From NCBI GenBank assembly GCA_943371235.1, contig CALRTZ010000013.1, forward strand, positions 1-61,048: a stretch of 61,048 nt of DNA, in the 5' to 3' direction. The DNA is from CAJBVG01 sp943371235. GTDB taxonomy: Bacteria; Bacteroidota; Bacteroidia; Sphingobacteriales; Sphingobacteriaceae. The notes beneath the pieces were generated by a model that was not told the DNA's origin, made no database searches, and saw only the letters and a list, made by a program, of their open reading frames with translations. The position numbers and the translations under genes are program-made. Of the stretch, positions 8,510 to 16,415 are shown in pieces (the first letter of the stretch is position 1; every line of letters begins with the position of its first letter).

Positions 8510-8544
8510 GAGAAAAAAGAAATAAATAAGAAAAAAAGAAAAAG

Positions 8545-9243
8545 TTAATAAGGGCAATGAAACACAAACCCTACACCAAAAACATTTTCGATAGTAATGC
8601 TTGGATCGTCTTTTAAATATTTTCGAATCTTCGTAATAAATACATCTAAACTACGTCCGTAAAAATAATTGTTTTCGCCCCATAAAGCTATCAACATTTC
8701 GTCGCGTTTTATGATTTTATTTTTATGTTGATATAAATAATTGAGTATTTCAAACTCTCGTTCGGTTAATCTTTTCTGTACCCCATTTAATATTAGCGAT
8801 TGGTAATTTACACTCAACAAATAGGAGCCAATTTCAACATCCACTATATTAGTATGCAACTTTGTAGAATTAGTTCTTCTGGTTAAGGCTAAAATTTTGC
8901 ATTTCAATTCCTCTTCATCAAATGGTTTGAGAATATAATCGTCGGCACCAATTTCGTAACCTTTTAATTTATCTTCTTTTAATGATTTTGCAGTAATAAA
9001 TACAATTGGGATTTCTTGGTTTTGTTTCCTTATCTCTTTAGCTAAAGTAAAGCCATCCATTATTGGCATCATCACATCTAACAAACAGATATCAAACTGC
9101 TTGGCACCAAAGGCCTGCAAGGCTTGTTCGCCATTGCTACATAAGTTTACTTCAAAACCTTCTGAGCTTAAATAATCCTCTAATAAATATCCTAAATTCG
9201 AATCGTCTTCGGCTAGTAAAATTTGAATAGCAGCTTTATTCAT
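8545..9243 (-). CDS. OmpR-family response regulator (RprY-like)
   Basis: 232 residues. The receiver domain (8-120) has acidic residues E12, D13, D14, phosphoacceptor D56 in CLLDVMMP, and the conserved Lys in LKPF. The C-terminal winged helix (about 140-230) is of the OmpR/PhoB type, with LTEREFEIL and the recognition-helix region SLDVFITKIRKYL. The protein resembles RprY of Bacteroides. It overlaps the kinase gene by 8 bp and is translated after it. Family members bind direct repeats with an 11-bp period, and such a repeat is present at 10534-10573. Confidence 0.92.
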   Translation of the reverse strand: MNKAAIQILLAEDDSNLGYLLEDYLSSEGFEVNLCSNGEQALQAFGAKQFDICLLDVMMPIMDGFTLAKEIRKQNQEIPIVFITAKSLKEDKLKGYEIGADDYILKPFDEEELKCKILALTRRTNSTKLHTNIVDVEIGSYLLSVNYQSLILNGVQKRLTEREFEILNYLYQHKNKIIKRDEMLIALWGENNYFYGRSLDVFITKIRKYLKDDPSITIENVFGVGFVFHCPY

Positions 9244-10489
9244 TTCTAAATTTAATAATAAATGTGGTACCCTGCCCTAACTTACTTTGCATTTCTATAC
9301 TTGCCTGATGTAATTCTATTATTTTTTGAACATAGGCCAAGCCTAATCCAAAGCCTTTTACATTATGTATATTGCCTGTAGGTATTCTATAAAATTTATC
9401 AAAAATTTTAGATTGATGTTCTTTATCAATACCAATACCTGCATCTGAAATTTTTAATTGCAATATATTTTCATGTGTGCTGGTTTCTATTCTGATGTTC
9501 AACACCTCATCTGAATACTTAATTGCATTATCAATTAAATTACATAATGCATTTAACAAATGTGTTCTGTCTGCTGTAATTACAGGATTGCTAGCATTTA
9601 ATGCTAACTCTACCTTACCATTTTTATTTTCAATTTGTACACTCATGCATTTAAGCATATCATTAATTAAATCATGTAAATTAACAGTTGATTTATGAAG
9701 AGGAATTTCACCTCTCTCTAAAGCTGTCATCCCTAATACTTGCTCAACCTGATTGCTAAGTTTATCATTTTCTGATAAAATTATTTCTGAATAGTGTTGC
9801 AATTTAGTATTTGATGATACACTCTCTTCTTTCAACATCATTTTACTAGCTAAGGCAATATTGGTTAAGGGTGTTTTAAACTCATGCGTCATGTTATTTA
9901 AAAACTCCGTGGTATGTTCTGATATTTTTTTCTCTTTTAACAGAGATAAAATGGTACGCCAAAATAAGATAAGTACAATTAAGATAAGCACCACAGAAGA
10001 AATAAACATACTGCCCATTTCAGCCAAAATAAATTGTTTTTTTGTTGGCAGAATAAGTTTCAACTGTAATCCATTCATCCCTGCTTTATCGTCGATCGAC
10101 TTACAGAAATGATTATTCATAAATGCTTTTGCATTTTGTTGCTCTAGTGTTTCTTGTTTTGCTAATACGAAGGTGTACTCAATATGAAAATTGTAATAAT
10201 TCATAAAATGATTAAACAATGAATCTATTTTTTTAACGTCCGCATCTTCGAGTCGGGCACTAAGATGATTAGAACTATCGGCTTCTATGCATGAAGTAAT
10301 ACGCTCGCAGGTTTCCATATCGGCACTCAGCTCTTCTGTTGTTCTGGAAAGCACCATGTTTGCTTTCTCATTAAACATGCTCTCTTTAATTTTAGCAGTT
10401 TCTAAAATCCAGTTTACTTGAATAATCAATACAAGTAGCAAGGCTATTGAAGAGATACTGATAAATAGATATGTTTTGTTTATTTTCAT
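9236..10489 (-). CDS. Sensor histidine kinase (RprX-like)
   Basis: 417 residues. TM1 spans about 7-29, a periplasmic sensor of about 130 residues follows (C61 and C67 as CERITSC, and C129), and TM2 spans 161-184. The HisKA domain has H202 in MTHEFKTPL. The HATPase_c domain has N, G1 (DAGIGID) and G2 (GFGLGLAYV) boxes. There is no HAMP domain. It partners the overlapping response regulator. The gene is divergent from the cysteine-rich protein at 10629. Confidence 0.92.
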   Translation of the reverse strand: MKINKTYLFISISSIALLLVLIIQVNWILETAKIKESMFNEKANMVLSRTTEELSADMETCERITSCIEADSSNHLSARLEDADVKKIDSLFNHFMNYYNFHIEYTFVLAKQETLEQQNAKAFMNNHFCKSIDDKAGMNGLQLKLILPTKKQFILAEMGSMFISSVVLILIVLILFWRTILSLLKEKKISEHTTEFLNNMTHEFKTPLTNIALASKMMLKEESVSSNTKLQHYSEIILSENDKLSNQVEQVLGMTALERGEIPLHKSTVNLHDLINDMLKCMSVQIENKNGKVELALNASNPVITADRTHLLNALCNLIDNAIKYSDEVLNIRIETSTHENILQLKISDAGIGIDKEHQSKIFDKFYRIPTGNIHNVKGFGLGLAYVQKIIELHQASIEMQSKLGQGTTFIIKFRNE

Positions 10490-10498
10490 TTGTTGTTA

Positions 10499-10506
10499 CA
10501 AAATTA
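10499..10506 (-). promoter_or_regulatory. -7 element for the two-component operon
   Basis: TAATTTTG on the minus strand matches the Bacteroidota consensus TAnnTTTG. The start codon at 10489 is only about 10 nt away, so the leader would be very short. No TTTG element is seen at the -33 spacing. Confidence 0.4.
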
Positions 10507-10533
10507 GACAAAATGCTTGGGAATTTGGGATCA

Positions 10534-10573
10534 TTAACAAGTTATTAACAAAGCAATAACTACTCAATAACAA
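10534..10573 (+). promoter_or_regulatory. Four-copy 11-bp-phased direct repeat, likely response regulator box
   Basis: Heptamers TTAACAA (10534), TTAACAA (10545), ATAACTA (10556) and ATAACAA (10567) recur at exactly 11-bp steps. OmpR/PhoB-family regulators bind such head-to-tail repeats, one per helical turn. The last copy ends 20 bp before the -7 element at 10594, where a -33 element would sit. It lies between the kinase and the cysteine-rich gene and could serve both. Confidence 0.6.
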
Positions 10574-10593
10574 AATAAAGGATAAATTGACTC

Positions 10594-10601
10594 TACTTTT
10601 G
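10594..10601 (+). promoter_or_regulatory. -7 element of the cysteine-rich protein gene
   Basis: TACTTTTG fits TAnnTTTG exactly. The start codon is 28 nt downstream. There is no TTTG at -33; the last regulator repeat occupies that place, which suggests activation. Confidence 0.5.
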
Positions 10602-10628
10602 AATTGTATTAAAAACAATAATAACATC

Positions 10629-10865
10629 ATGAAAAAATTAATTTTAACATCTACAGCAATTTTATTAATTGCATTTACAAGTTCAGCAACTGATAAATGC
10701 TCAACAAAGGAAAAGAAAAATTGTGCAACAAAACAAGAGTGTAAAACTGAAAACAAAGCAGCATGTAGTTTTTCTCCAGAAAAAAAATGTAACACAGCCG
10801 ATGCAAAATGTAATATTACTTCAGCAAAAAAGACATCAACAAAAACTGAACCTTTAAAAAACTAA
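10629..10865 (+). CDS. Small cysteine-rich secreted protein
   Basis: 78 residues. I start it at the ATG at 10629 because this gives a clean signal peptide (MKKLILTSTAILLIAFTSSA). The mature part of about 57 residues has six cysteines spaced 7, 5, 7, 7 and 6 apart in a Lys/Thr/Glu-rich background, KCSTKEKKNC being the first pair. The even spacing suggests repeated short units, perhaps metal-binding or disulfide-rich. No family was recognised. It is 4 bp upstream of the propeller gene and divergent from the two-component system. Confidence 0.7.
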   Translation: MKKLILTSTAILLIAFTSSATDKCSTKEKKNCATKQECKTENKAACSFSPEKKCNTADAKCNITSAKKTSTKTEPLKN

Positions 10866-10869
10866 ACAC

Positions 10870-11943
10870 ATGAAAACCACAATGAAGCTTGTATTAGTAC
10901 TAATGATAGGTATTCTTACTAATACAGAAATTTATGGAAGTATAGTTAGTATTAATACAGGCGGAATTGATGAGGGAGGAAGGAAAATAGAAAAAGCGAA
11001 AATAGAAAAACGGGTAAGTAAGTTGGCGAAGGCAAAGATTACTATGCCGAGCTATTCGAGTATACGATGTATTTACGAAGATGGCAATCATAATATTTGG
11101 ATTGGTACAGATGGCGATGGTTTGTTAAAATTTGATGGTAAGAAATTTCAGAAATTTACCATTAAAGAAGGCTTAAGTGCAAACCATGTACGCAGTATAA
11201 TACAAGATAATGTTGGAAATTTTTGGATCAGCACTATTGAAGGATTAGATATATACAATGGAATGTTTTTCAAAAATGTATTATCTAATAAATCTACGGG
11301 GTTTAAATATGCTAATTGTAGTTTTAAGGATAAAGATGGCGCACTTTGGTTTGGAACCCATGATGGTGTTTATAAAATAAAAAATTTCAACATTGAATAT
11401 ATCTCAATTGCTAAAGAAGCAGGTAATAAAAAAACAAATCGTGAATACTCTGTTCACAGCATTGTACAAGATAAAAAAGGAACCTTTTGGTTCGGAACGG
11501 AATATAATGGATTATGTAGATACGATGGAAAACAAATAAGTTTCATAAGAGAAAAGGGTTTGGTCGAAGGTTCCATCCGAAGTATTATAATAGATAAACA
11601 AGGTTTAATGTGGTTTGGAAACAGTACAGGCTTGTATACCTATAACGGTAAGGTATTAATAAACATCAGCGAAAATGTTAAAGCTAAAGAACTCACAAAA
11701 GTATGGTCTATTAAAGAAGATGCCATGGGTAAAATATGGGTTGGCACTTATGATAAGGGGGTATGGACCATTGATGGTAGTACCATTCATAACTTACATA
11801 AAAATGAAGGCTTAAATACTGATGGTATTCGAACCATATTTATTGATAAGAAAAATAAAATGTGGTTTGGAGGCGAGAACGGGGCCGTGTTCGAGTTTAA
11901 AAGAAGTTTATTTGAAGAGGTGTTTTTGAGGGATAACTGTTAA
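10870..11943 (+). CDS. Secreted two-component-regulator-type propeller protein
   Basis: 357 residues with a signal peptide (MKTTMKLVLVLMIGILTNTEIYG). From residue 60 onward it is built of about seven Reg_prop repeats, each with the pattern (I/M)W(I/F)GT..GL..(Y/F)(D/N)G, for example NIWIGTDGDGLLKFDG and TFWFGTEYNGLCRYDG. These fold as beta-propeller blades. In Bacteroidota such propellers are usually the sensor part of hybrid two-component systems, but here no transmembrane, kinase or DNA-binding part follows. It probably forms an operon with the cysteine-rich gene. Confidence 0.85.
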   Translation: MKTTMKLVLVLMIGILTNTEIYGSIVSINTGGIDEGGRKIEKAKIEKRVSKLAKAKITMPSYSSIRCIYEDGNHNIWIGTDGDGLLKFDGKKFQKFTIKEGLSANHVRSIIQDNVGNFWISTIEGLDIYNGMFFKNVLSNKSTGFKYANCSFKDKDGALWFGTHDGVYKIKNFNIEYISIAKEAGNKKTNREYSVHSIVQDKKGTFWFGTEYNGLCRYDGKQISFIREKGLVEGSIRSIIIDKQGLMWFGNSTGLYTYNGKVLINISENVKAKELTKVWSIKEDAMGKIWVGTYDKGVWTIDGSTIHNLHKNEGLNTDGIRTIFIDKKNKMWFGGENGAVFEFKRSLFEEVFLRDNC

Positions 11944-11989
11944 AGACGCGGAGGCGCAGAGGGGGTAATGTGAATTTAAATCAATTGAG

Positions 11990-12544
11990 ATGAAAAAAAT
12001 ATTTTTTATAGCGATATTAATAATTGTGGTAAGTGGATTATTATTTGCAAGTCTTGAAAATAAAACCGAAAATTTAAAGTCATCCATTTCAAAGGCATTA
12101 TCTATTGAAGAAAAGAAAGCTGCCATGAAAAAGTGGGAGGCTACTCCGGAAGGAAAACTTTTCAGAGAATGGGAAGCTTCTGCAGAAGGTAAAAAAGTAC
12201 AAGCAAGTGCTAATAAAATAAGGAAGTCAGTTAATGATTATACAATCATGGAGGGAATCGTAAGCTCACTTTCACTTCCACCAGGTTCAAGGTTAGGTTT
12301 CGGAATAATGGTTAGGATTAATGAAGAGGATTATATTTTGGCATTTGGACCAGAGAACACTGGAAAGAAAATTTCTAATGAATTTGAGCAATTACACAGC
12401 CTGAAAATTAAGGACAAAATTAGAATAAAAAGCCATCACATATCGAAAGCACCAAAGTATGCATATCCAATAGTTTCGGGCGATTATGTAGAAAGAGATG
12501 GTGAAGTAATTTATGCGCGTGTATATCCTAAAGGAGGGTGTTAG
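11990..12544 (+). CDS. Secreted or membrane-anchored hypothetical protein
   Basis: 184 residues. Residues 1-20 are hydrophobic after MKK (signal peptide or anchor). Residues 35-70 look like a charged helix with two related segments, MKKWEATPEGKLFREWEAS and the following EGKKVQAS. The C-terminal half is beta-rich and ends in YPKGGC. The family is unknown to me. The 46-bp gap to the propeller gene contains a GACGCGGAGGCGCAGAGG word repeat (11945-11962). It converges with yceI. Confidence 0.6.
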   Translation: MKKIFFIAILIIVVSGLLFASLENKTENLKSSISKALSIEEKKAAMKKWEATPEGKLFREWEASAEGKKVQASANKIRKSVNDYTIMEGIVSSLSLPPGSRLGFGIMVRINEEDYILAFGPENTGKKISNEFEQLHSLKIKDKIRIKSHHISKAPKYAYPIVSGDYVERDGEVIYARVYPKGGC

Positions 12545-12555
12545 TTACAAGTTAA

Positions 12556-13101
12556 CTATTTTTTCACTTTAACCTCTATTGCTATCAATACATTATCTGA
12601 AAGAATCATACTGCTTTCTCCAACATTAAAATCTAACCTATTAATGCTAAACTCGCCTTTAAATACTCCATTATTATCATTTTCTGAAAAACGGAATGGT
12701 ACAATAACATCTTTTGTTTTATTTTTAATGGTAAGCTTAAAATAGCCTTTAAAGCTACCATCCTTTTCTCGTTTAAATAATGTAGCTTTCATATTAATTT
12801 TAGGAAAAGCTTCTACATCAAAATACTCTTTCTTTCTTAAATGACCGTCACGAGTATCGTTTTTTGTATTAATAGATTTAGAATCGATGGATGCATCAAT
12901 TGAATTACCATAATTTTTACTTGGATCAAATATCATTAAACCTGTTACTATACCAAAGGTACCATCAACTGTAAAGCCAGCATTTTTAATTTTTAAAGAA
13001 ACACTTGAATTAACAATAGTCCAAGAAGTATTTGCAGGCTTGAATGAAAAGCTCATTAGCACAATTACTAACAAGCAATATAATTTAATAATATTTTTCA
13101 T
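12556..13101 (-). CDS. YceI-family isoprenoid-binding protein
   Basis: 181 residues with a signal peptide (1-25). It has the YceI lipocalin-like pattern: an SWTIVNSSVSLKIKNAGFTVDGTF start and the signature DTRDGHLRKKEYFDVEAFPKI near residues 79-99. The family forms periplasmic beta-barrels that hold a polyisoprenoid chain. It follows the 13108 gene by 6 bp and so belongs to operon C under the shared palindrome. Coregulation with a UbiA prenyltransferase fits a role in carrying or protecting a prenylated lipid; this is inference. Confidence 0.85.
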   Translation of the reverse strand: MKNIIKLYCLLVIVLMSFSFKPANTSWTIVNSSVSLKIKNAGFTVDGTFGIVTGLMIFDPSKNYGNSIDASIDSKSINTKNDTRDGHLRKKEYFDVEAFPKINMKATLFKREKDGSFKGYFKLTIKNKTKDVIVPFRFSENDNNGVFKGEFSINRLDFNVGESSMILSDNVLIAIEVKVKK

Positions 13102-13107
13102 AGTAGA

Positions 13108-13854
13108 TTATTTAGCGTTAAAAGGAGAAAATGAAATTCCAAGCATACCCATTAGAGCTTTGTTTCTCCACCTATCATTATCCAATCTTAATTTATTATC
13201 TGACGTATATTCTGAAAAAGCAAAGCTTGCACCCGTTTTAATAGCCCATTTTTCATTAAACCAGTATCGGAAATACAACTCCGAGTTTAAAGAACCAATA
13301 TCGTTATCACTTACAAGAAGTAAATTGAGTTTTGTAGGACTAGCCATTTGCTTAGTATTATTATCGGGTGATTGATAAGCTATATAGTCGCCGGTAGTTT
13401 TAGCACCAAAAGTAAAACCAACAGCATCAATGTTAAACCCTACATCATATTTACCTTTAAAAGTATATTGCAAATTAATACTAACATTTAATGAATTACT
13501 TTGCGTTCTGGGAATGAATAATGTATCAATATTTTCCTCAATAATTTCTGTAAATAATACTTGAGGGCCCGTTTGATTAGAAGTTAACTTTGCAGGTGCA
13601 GTTTGAAAGTATAAGTTTCTCCCAACTTGTGAATTAAATCTTAGTCCATAGCCAACTTTGAATTTTTTACTCTTTGATACTGAATGCATGTGTACCCAAG
13701 ATAATGCCCAAAGAAATTGATTTCCATTCGCGGCTAAGGACAAGTCATAAGTGTTATTAAACTTATAACTATTATTAGTTATGACGGTTTGCTGTGCAAA
13801 ACCTATATCACTATATGATAGACAAATGATTAGTATAACTAGTATTTTTTTCAT
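13108..13854 (-). CDS. Secreted hypothetical protein, probable beta-barrel
   Basis: 248 residues with a signal peptide (MKKILVILIICLSYSDIGFAQQ). The mature part is built of alternating strands with many aromatic residues (NQFLWALSWVHMH, KYDVGFNIDAVGFTFGA, NSELYFRYWFNEKWAIKTG), which suggests a small outer-membrane or periplasmic barrel. No named family was recognised. First gene of operon C, with the palindrome and -7 element just upstream. Confidence 0.65.
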   Translation of the reverse strand: MKKILVILIICLSYSDIGFAQQTVITNNSYKFNNTYDLSLAANGNQFLWALSWVHMHSVSKSKKFKVGYGLRFNSQVGRNLYFQTAPAKLTSNQTGPQVLFTEIIEENIDTLFIPRTQSNSLNVSINLQYTFKGKYDVGFNIDAVGFTFGAKTTGDYIAYQSPDNNTKQMASPTKLNLLLVSDNDIGSLNSELYFRYWFNEKWAIKTGASFAFSEYTSDNKLRLDNDRWRNKALMGMLGISFSPFNAK

Positions 13855-13875
13855 ATAAATTCAATTTATTATTTG

Positions 13876-13920
13876 TAAAATTAAATAGAACACTATAATT
13901 AAAATGTCATCTTGGTGACA
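13876..13920 (-). promoter_or_regulatory. Operon C promoter with Crp/Fnr-type palindrome
   Basis: Palindrome TGTCATCTTGGTGACA at 13905-13920 (5-N6-5 half-site geometry). On the minus strand it is followed after exactly 21 bp by TAATTTTA (13876-13883), a one-mismatch match to the -7 consensus TAnnTTTG. The start codon of the 13108-13854 gene is 21 nt further on. The same arrangement is seen at 15641-15685 and 20655-20699. Confidence 0.75.
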
Positions 13921-13952
13921 TTACAAAAAATATTAACAAAAAAATATCATAA

Positions 13953-15032
13953 TTAAAATGCTTCAGCAAATACGAGATATAAACCTCTTGAATCTCGAGT
14001 GAACCCATAGTCAATTCTTAAATTTGTATTTTCCTTTTCATTAATTCGAATTCTTAAGCCCACTCCGCCATTAACATGAACTTTATTGTTAGAAAATTCT
14101 GAAAGAGAATTTGCAACTGAGCCTACACCACTAAACATTGCAACACCAAACCATTTGTATAATGGTAATCTGAATTCGTGTTGCAATACATACATATTGT
14201 TATCTCTATAGCGTCCTTTCATATAACCTCTCATAAACCTGGCTCCTCCCATTGTTGCCATCATTCTAAAAGGCACATCCCCATTATTAAAAAATAGATA
14301 GGCATTACCATTCCAAATCAGTTTACCGAAGAATGTGTTATATTTCCTTGCATCAAGAATAAAGGATGTAAACTTATATTTACTGTTAAGAAATTGATCA
14401 AAATATTGTAGTGAGGTCTCCAAATATGCTCCGTTTGCTGGGTTGAGTGGATTATCCCTACCATCATAAATTAAAATAGGCCCAAAGCCACTGGCAGTAT
14501 AGCCCATTCCTCCGGGTAATAATTCCGACATTTTTGCTGAATTGACGTCAATATTTTGATTGTATAATTTTTGGTATTGATACTCAAATCCAAAATATAA
14601 ATTAGTGTTAATCTTTCTTAAATTTTTAAGTTGTATTCTAATAATATCGAAAGAAATCATTAATTTATCGTTAACTGAATTATTATTACCAATACCAAAA
14701 AAATATTCAGGATATCTACTATAATCAATAGAGCCGGTTAAAAAGTAGTTGTTATTATTTAACCAAATTTGATAATCATTTTCAATTGAGAACTGCTTAT
14801 TCAAGGTATATGAAAAAAAAGTTTGCGTATTTGATTTTCTATTTAATGAATCAAATTTATTGGTATAGAAATGGGAATAAATAAATGCTCCAACGCCTAA
14901 TCTAGTTTCAGGCGAATAAAAACCATATGGTAAAGCGCCAAATTTTCTTTTAATAATTGTATCACTAGGAATAGAATAAACATTATTCGTTAGGAGAAAA
15001 AATACAAAAATTTTGACTAAAATACCTTTCAT
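13953..15032 (-). CDS. Omp85-like outer-membrane barrel (BamA/TamA C-terminal domain type)
   Basis: 359 residues with a signal peptide (1-20). It lacks POTRA domains and corresponds to the surface-antigen (D15) barrel only. Visible marks are the DGRDNPLNPANGAYLETSLQYF segment near 190-211, the GGARFMRGYMKGRYRD strand pair near 261-276 (the loop-6 region carries the usual R-G-Y) and a final LYLVFAEAF ending in the C-terminal phenylalanine used as an outer-membrane insertion signal. It follows the peroxiredoxin gene by 7 bp (operon B). Its role in the polyketide locus is unknown; export of a product is possible. Confidence 0.75.
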   Translation of the reverse strand: MKGILVKIFVFFLLTNNVYSIPSDTIIKRKFGALPYGFYSPETRLGVGAFIYSHFYTNKFDSLNRKSNTQTFFSYTLNKQFSIENDYQIWLNNNNYFLTGSIDYSRYPEYFFGIGNNNSVNDKLMISFDIIRIQLKNLRKINTNLYFGFEYQYQKLYNQNIDVNSAKMSELLPGGMGYTASGFGPILIYDGRDNPLNPANGAYLETSLQYFDQFLNSKYKFTSFILDARKYNTFFGKLIWNGNAYLFFNNGDVPFRMMATMGGARFMRGYMKGRYRDNNMYVLQHEFRLPLYKWFGVAMFSGVGSVANSLSEFSNNKVHVNGGVGLRIRINEKENTNLRIDYGFTRDSRGLYLVFAEAF

Positions 15033-15039
15033 TATAAAA

Positions 15040-15624
15040 TTATAAATGTTTCAATAGTTCTTCCACACTTAGACGTTTTTTATAATTTGAATCAAAGTAT
15101 CTAAATGAAATTTCTCCTTTTTTATTTATAACATATACAGCAGGTACAGGTAAATTGCTCCCATTACTACCGTTGTTTTTCTTCAGATTTATTCCGTATG
15201 TTTTATACTTCATATTTGTTATGCTATCAAGCTCAAATGCTACTTTATAGTCTGTCATAATTTTAATCTTATCATCAGAGATTATTGAAAAACTCACATC
15301 TGTTTTTTGCAATGTTTTTTTAATATTTTCTTGATTTTCTGGGGTGATGGCAATTAATTTAGCACCAGATTGCGTAATAAAACTAATAGAATCTTGTAAG
15401 TCACTTAATTGCTTATTACAATAAGGACACCATTCTCCTCGGTAAAAAATTAACACAACAGTCTCATTCTTGAGTATTTCATTCAACACAATAGGTTTTC
15501 CATTTTGGTCGATACCAGAAAAATTAGGTGCGGAATCGTTCAGGTTCAACCCAGATTGAGAATAAGAATTTGAAACAATCAACAAAGAAAAGAAAACGAC
15601 AATTATAGACAATGCTTTTTTCAT
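15040..15624 (-). CDS. Exported thioredoxin-fold peroxiredoxin
   Basis: 194 residues with a signal peptide (1-22). The AhpC/TSA-type fold shows FYRGEWCPYCNKQLSDL at 60-76, with the two cysteines C66 and C69 in CPYC, and a later cis-Pro region (LPVPAVYVINKKGEI). Members reduce peroxides or disulfides; an exported form acts in the periplasm. First gene of operon B, with palindrome and -7 element upstream. Confidence 0.8.
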   Translation of the reverse strand: MKKALSIIVVFFSLLIVSNSYSQSGLNLNDSAPNFSGIDQNGKPIVLNEILKNETVVLIFYRGEWCPYCNKQLSDLQDSISFITQSGAKLIAITPENQENIKKTLQKTDVSFSIISDDKIKIMTDYKVAFELDSITNMKYKTYGINLKKNNGSNGSNLPVPAVYVINKKGEISFRYFDSNYKKRLSVEELLKHL

Positions 15625-15640
15625 AACGATATATTTTTAC

Positions 15641-15685
15641 CAAACATAACACTAGTCAAATAAAAAAACAGTCGCATATACGACA
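15641..15685 (-). promoter_or_regulatory. Operon B promoter with Crp/Fnr-type palindrome
   Basis: Palindrome AGTCGCATATACGACA at 15670-15685. After exactly 21 bp on the minus strand comes TATGTTTG (15641-15648), a perfect -7 element. The peroxiredoxin start codon is 16 nt further. No properly spaced -33 TTTG is present; the palindrome is centred about 33 bp upstream of the -7 centre, the usual place of a class II activator. Confidence 0.78.
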
Positions 15686-15741
15686 AATACTAAGAAAACA
15701 GATTCTTGTATAAATAGTGTCAAGGAAGTACGAACAAAGAA

Positions 15742-16404
15742 TTAAATGTAATATTCAATTACATCTTTTGAATCTTTTCTTTTTAAGTCGGGCACTAGTG
15801 TATTTTCAGCAGGATACCCAACTGGAATTAATAAAAACGGCTTTTCATTAATTGGGCGCTTAAGTAAGTCGATTAAAAAGTCCATAGGACTAGGAGTATG
15901 AGTTAGGGCAACTAATCCAGAATAATGAATAGCCTCTAATAAAAATCCACAAGCCAAACCAACAGACTCATTCACATAATAATTACTTCTTTTTATACCA
16001 TCGTTCAAATCATATTTCTTTTTAAAAACTATTATCAAAACAGGTGCTTCTTCTAAAAACGGCTTATGCCAATCAGTTCCTAAATAGCTTAAGTCCTCAA
16101 GCCATTCTTTAGGCATTCTCTCATTATAACTTTTATACTCCTCTGCTTCAGCTGCAACTCTAATTTTCGATTTCAATTCCGGATTAGTAACTACACAAAA
16201 AGTCCATGGTTGCTTATGTGCGCCTGATGGTGCAGTAGATGCAGATTTGATAATATTTTCAATCACAACCAAGGGTATAGTCTTGGTAGAAAAATCTCTT
16301 ACCGTTCTTCGTTCGTTAATGTAATTGAAATGCTCTTCACTTCTATTTATCAATTCTTCTTCTGAATACGATTTTGGCGTATATGTTACAAATTTTGCTT
16401 TCAT
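15742..16404 (-). CDS. Iodotyrosine deiodinase-like nitroreductase-fold flavoprotein
   Basis: 220 residues from the ATG at 16404; the frame could start at TTG 16419, but ATG is preferred. It is an FMN protein of the nitroreductase superfamily. The details match the iodotyrosine deiodinase (IYD) branch rather than generic nitroreductases: RRTVRDFS (FMN), TAPSGAHKQPWTF, LLIPVGYP and VPDLKRK. The three residues that bind the halotyrosine zwitterion in human IYD (Glu157, Tyr161, Lys182) align with E89, Y93 and K114 here, with the same spacing. Last gene of operon A, 11 bp after the FAD enzyme. The substrate may be a phenolic product of the pathway. Confidence 0.82.
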   Translation of the reverse strand: MKAKFVTYTPKSYSEEELINRSEEHFNYINERRTVRDFSTKTIPLVVIENIIKSASTAPSGAHKQPWTFCVVTNPELKSKIRVAAEAEEYKSYNERMPKEWLEDLSYLGTDWHKPFLEEAPVLIIVFKKKYDLNDGIKRSNYYVNESVGLACGFLLEAIHYSGLVALTHTPSPMDFLIDLLKRPINEKPFLLIPVGYPAENTLVPDLKRKDSKDVIEYYI

Positions 16405-16415
16405 ATATAATAAGT

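Noticed and set aside
10496..10795. Minus-strand ORF of 99 codons over the cysteine-rich gene
   Set aside because: It covers the regulator box and the promoter, has a non-ATG context, and the opposite frame has a proper signal peptide.
15742..16404. Annotation as a generic nitroreductase
   Set aside because: The TAPSGAH, E-x3-Y-x20-K and VPDLKRK pattern is specific to the IYD branch.
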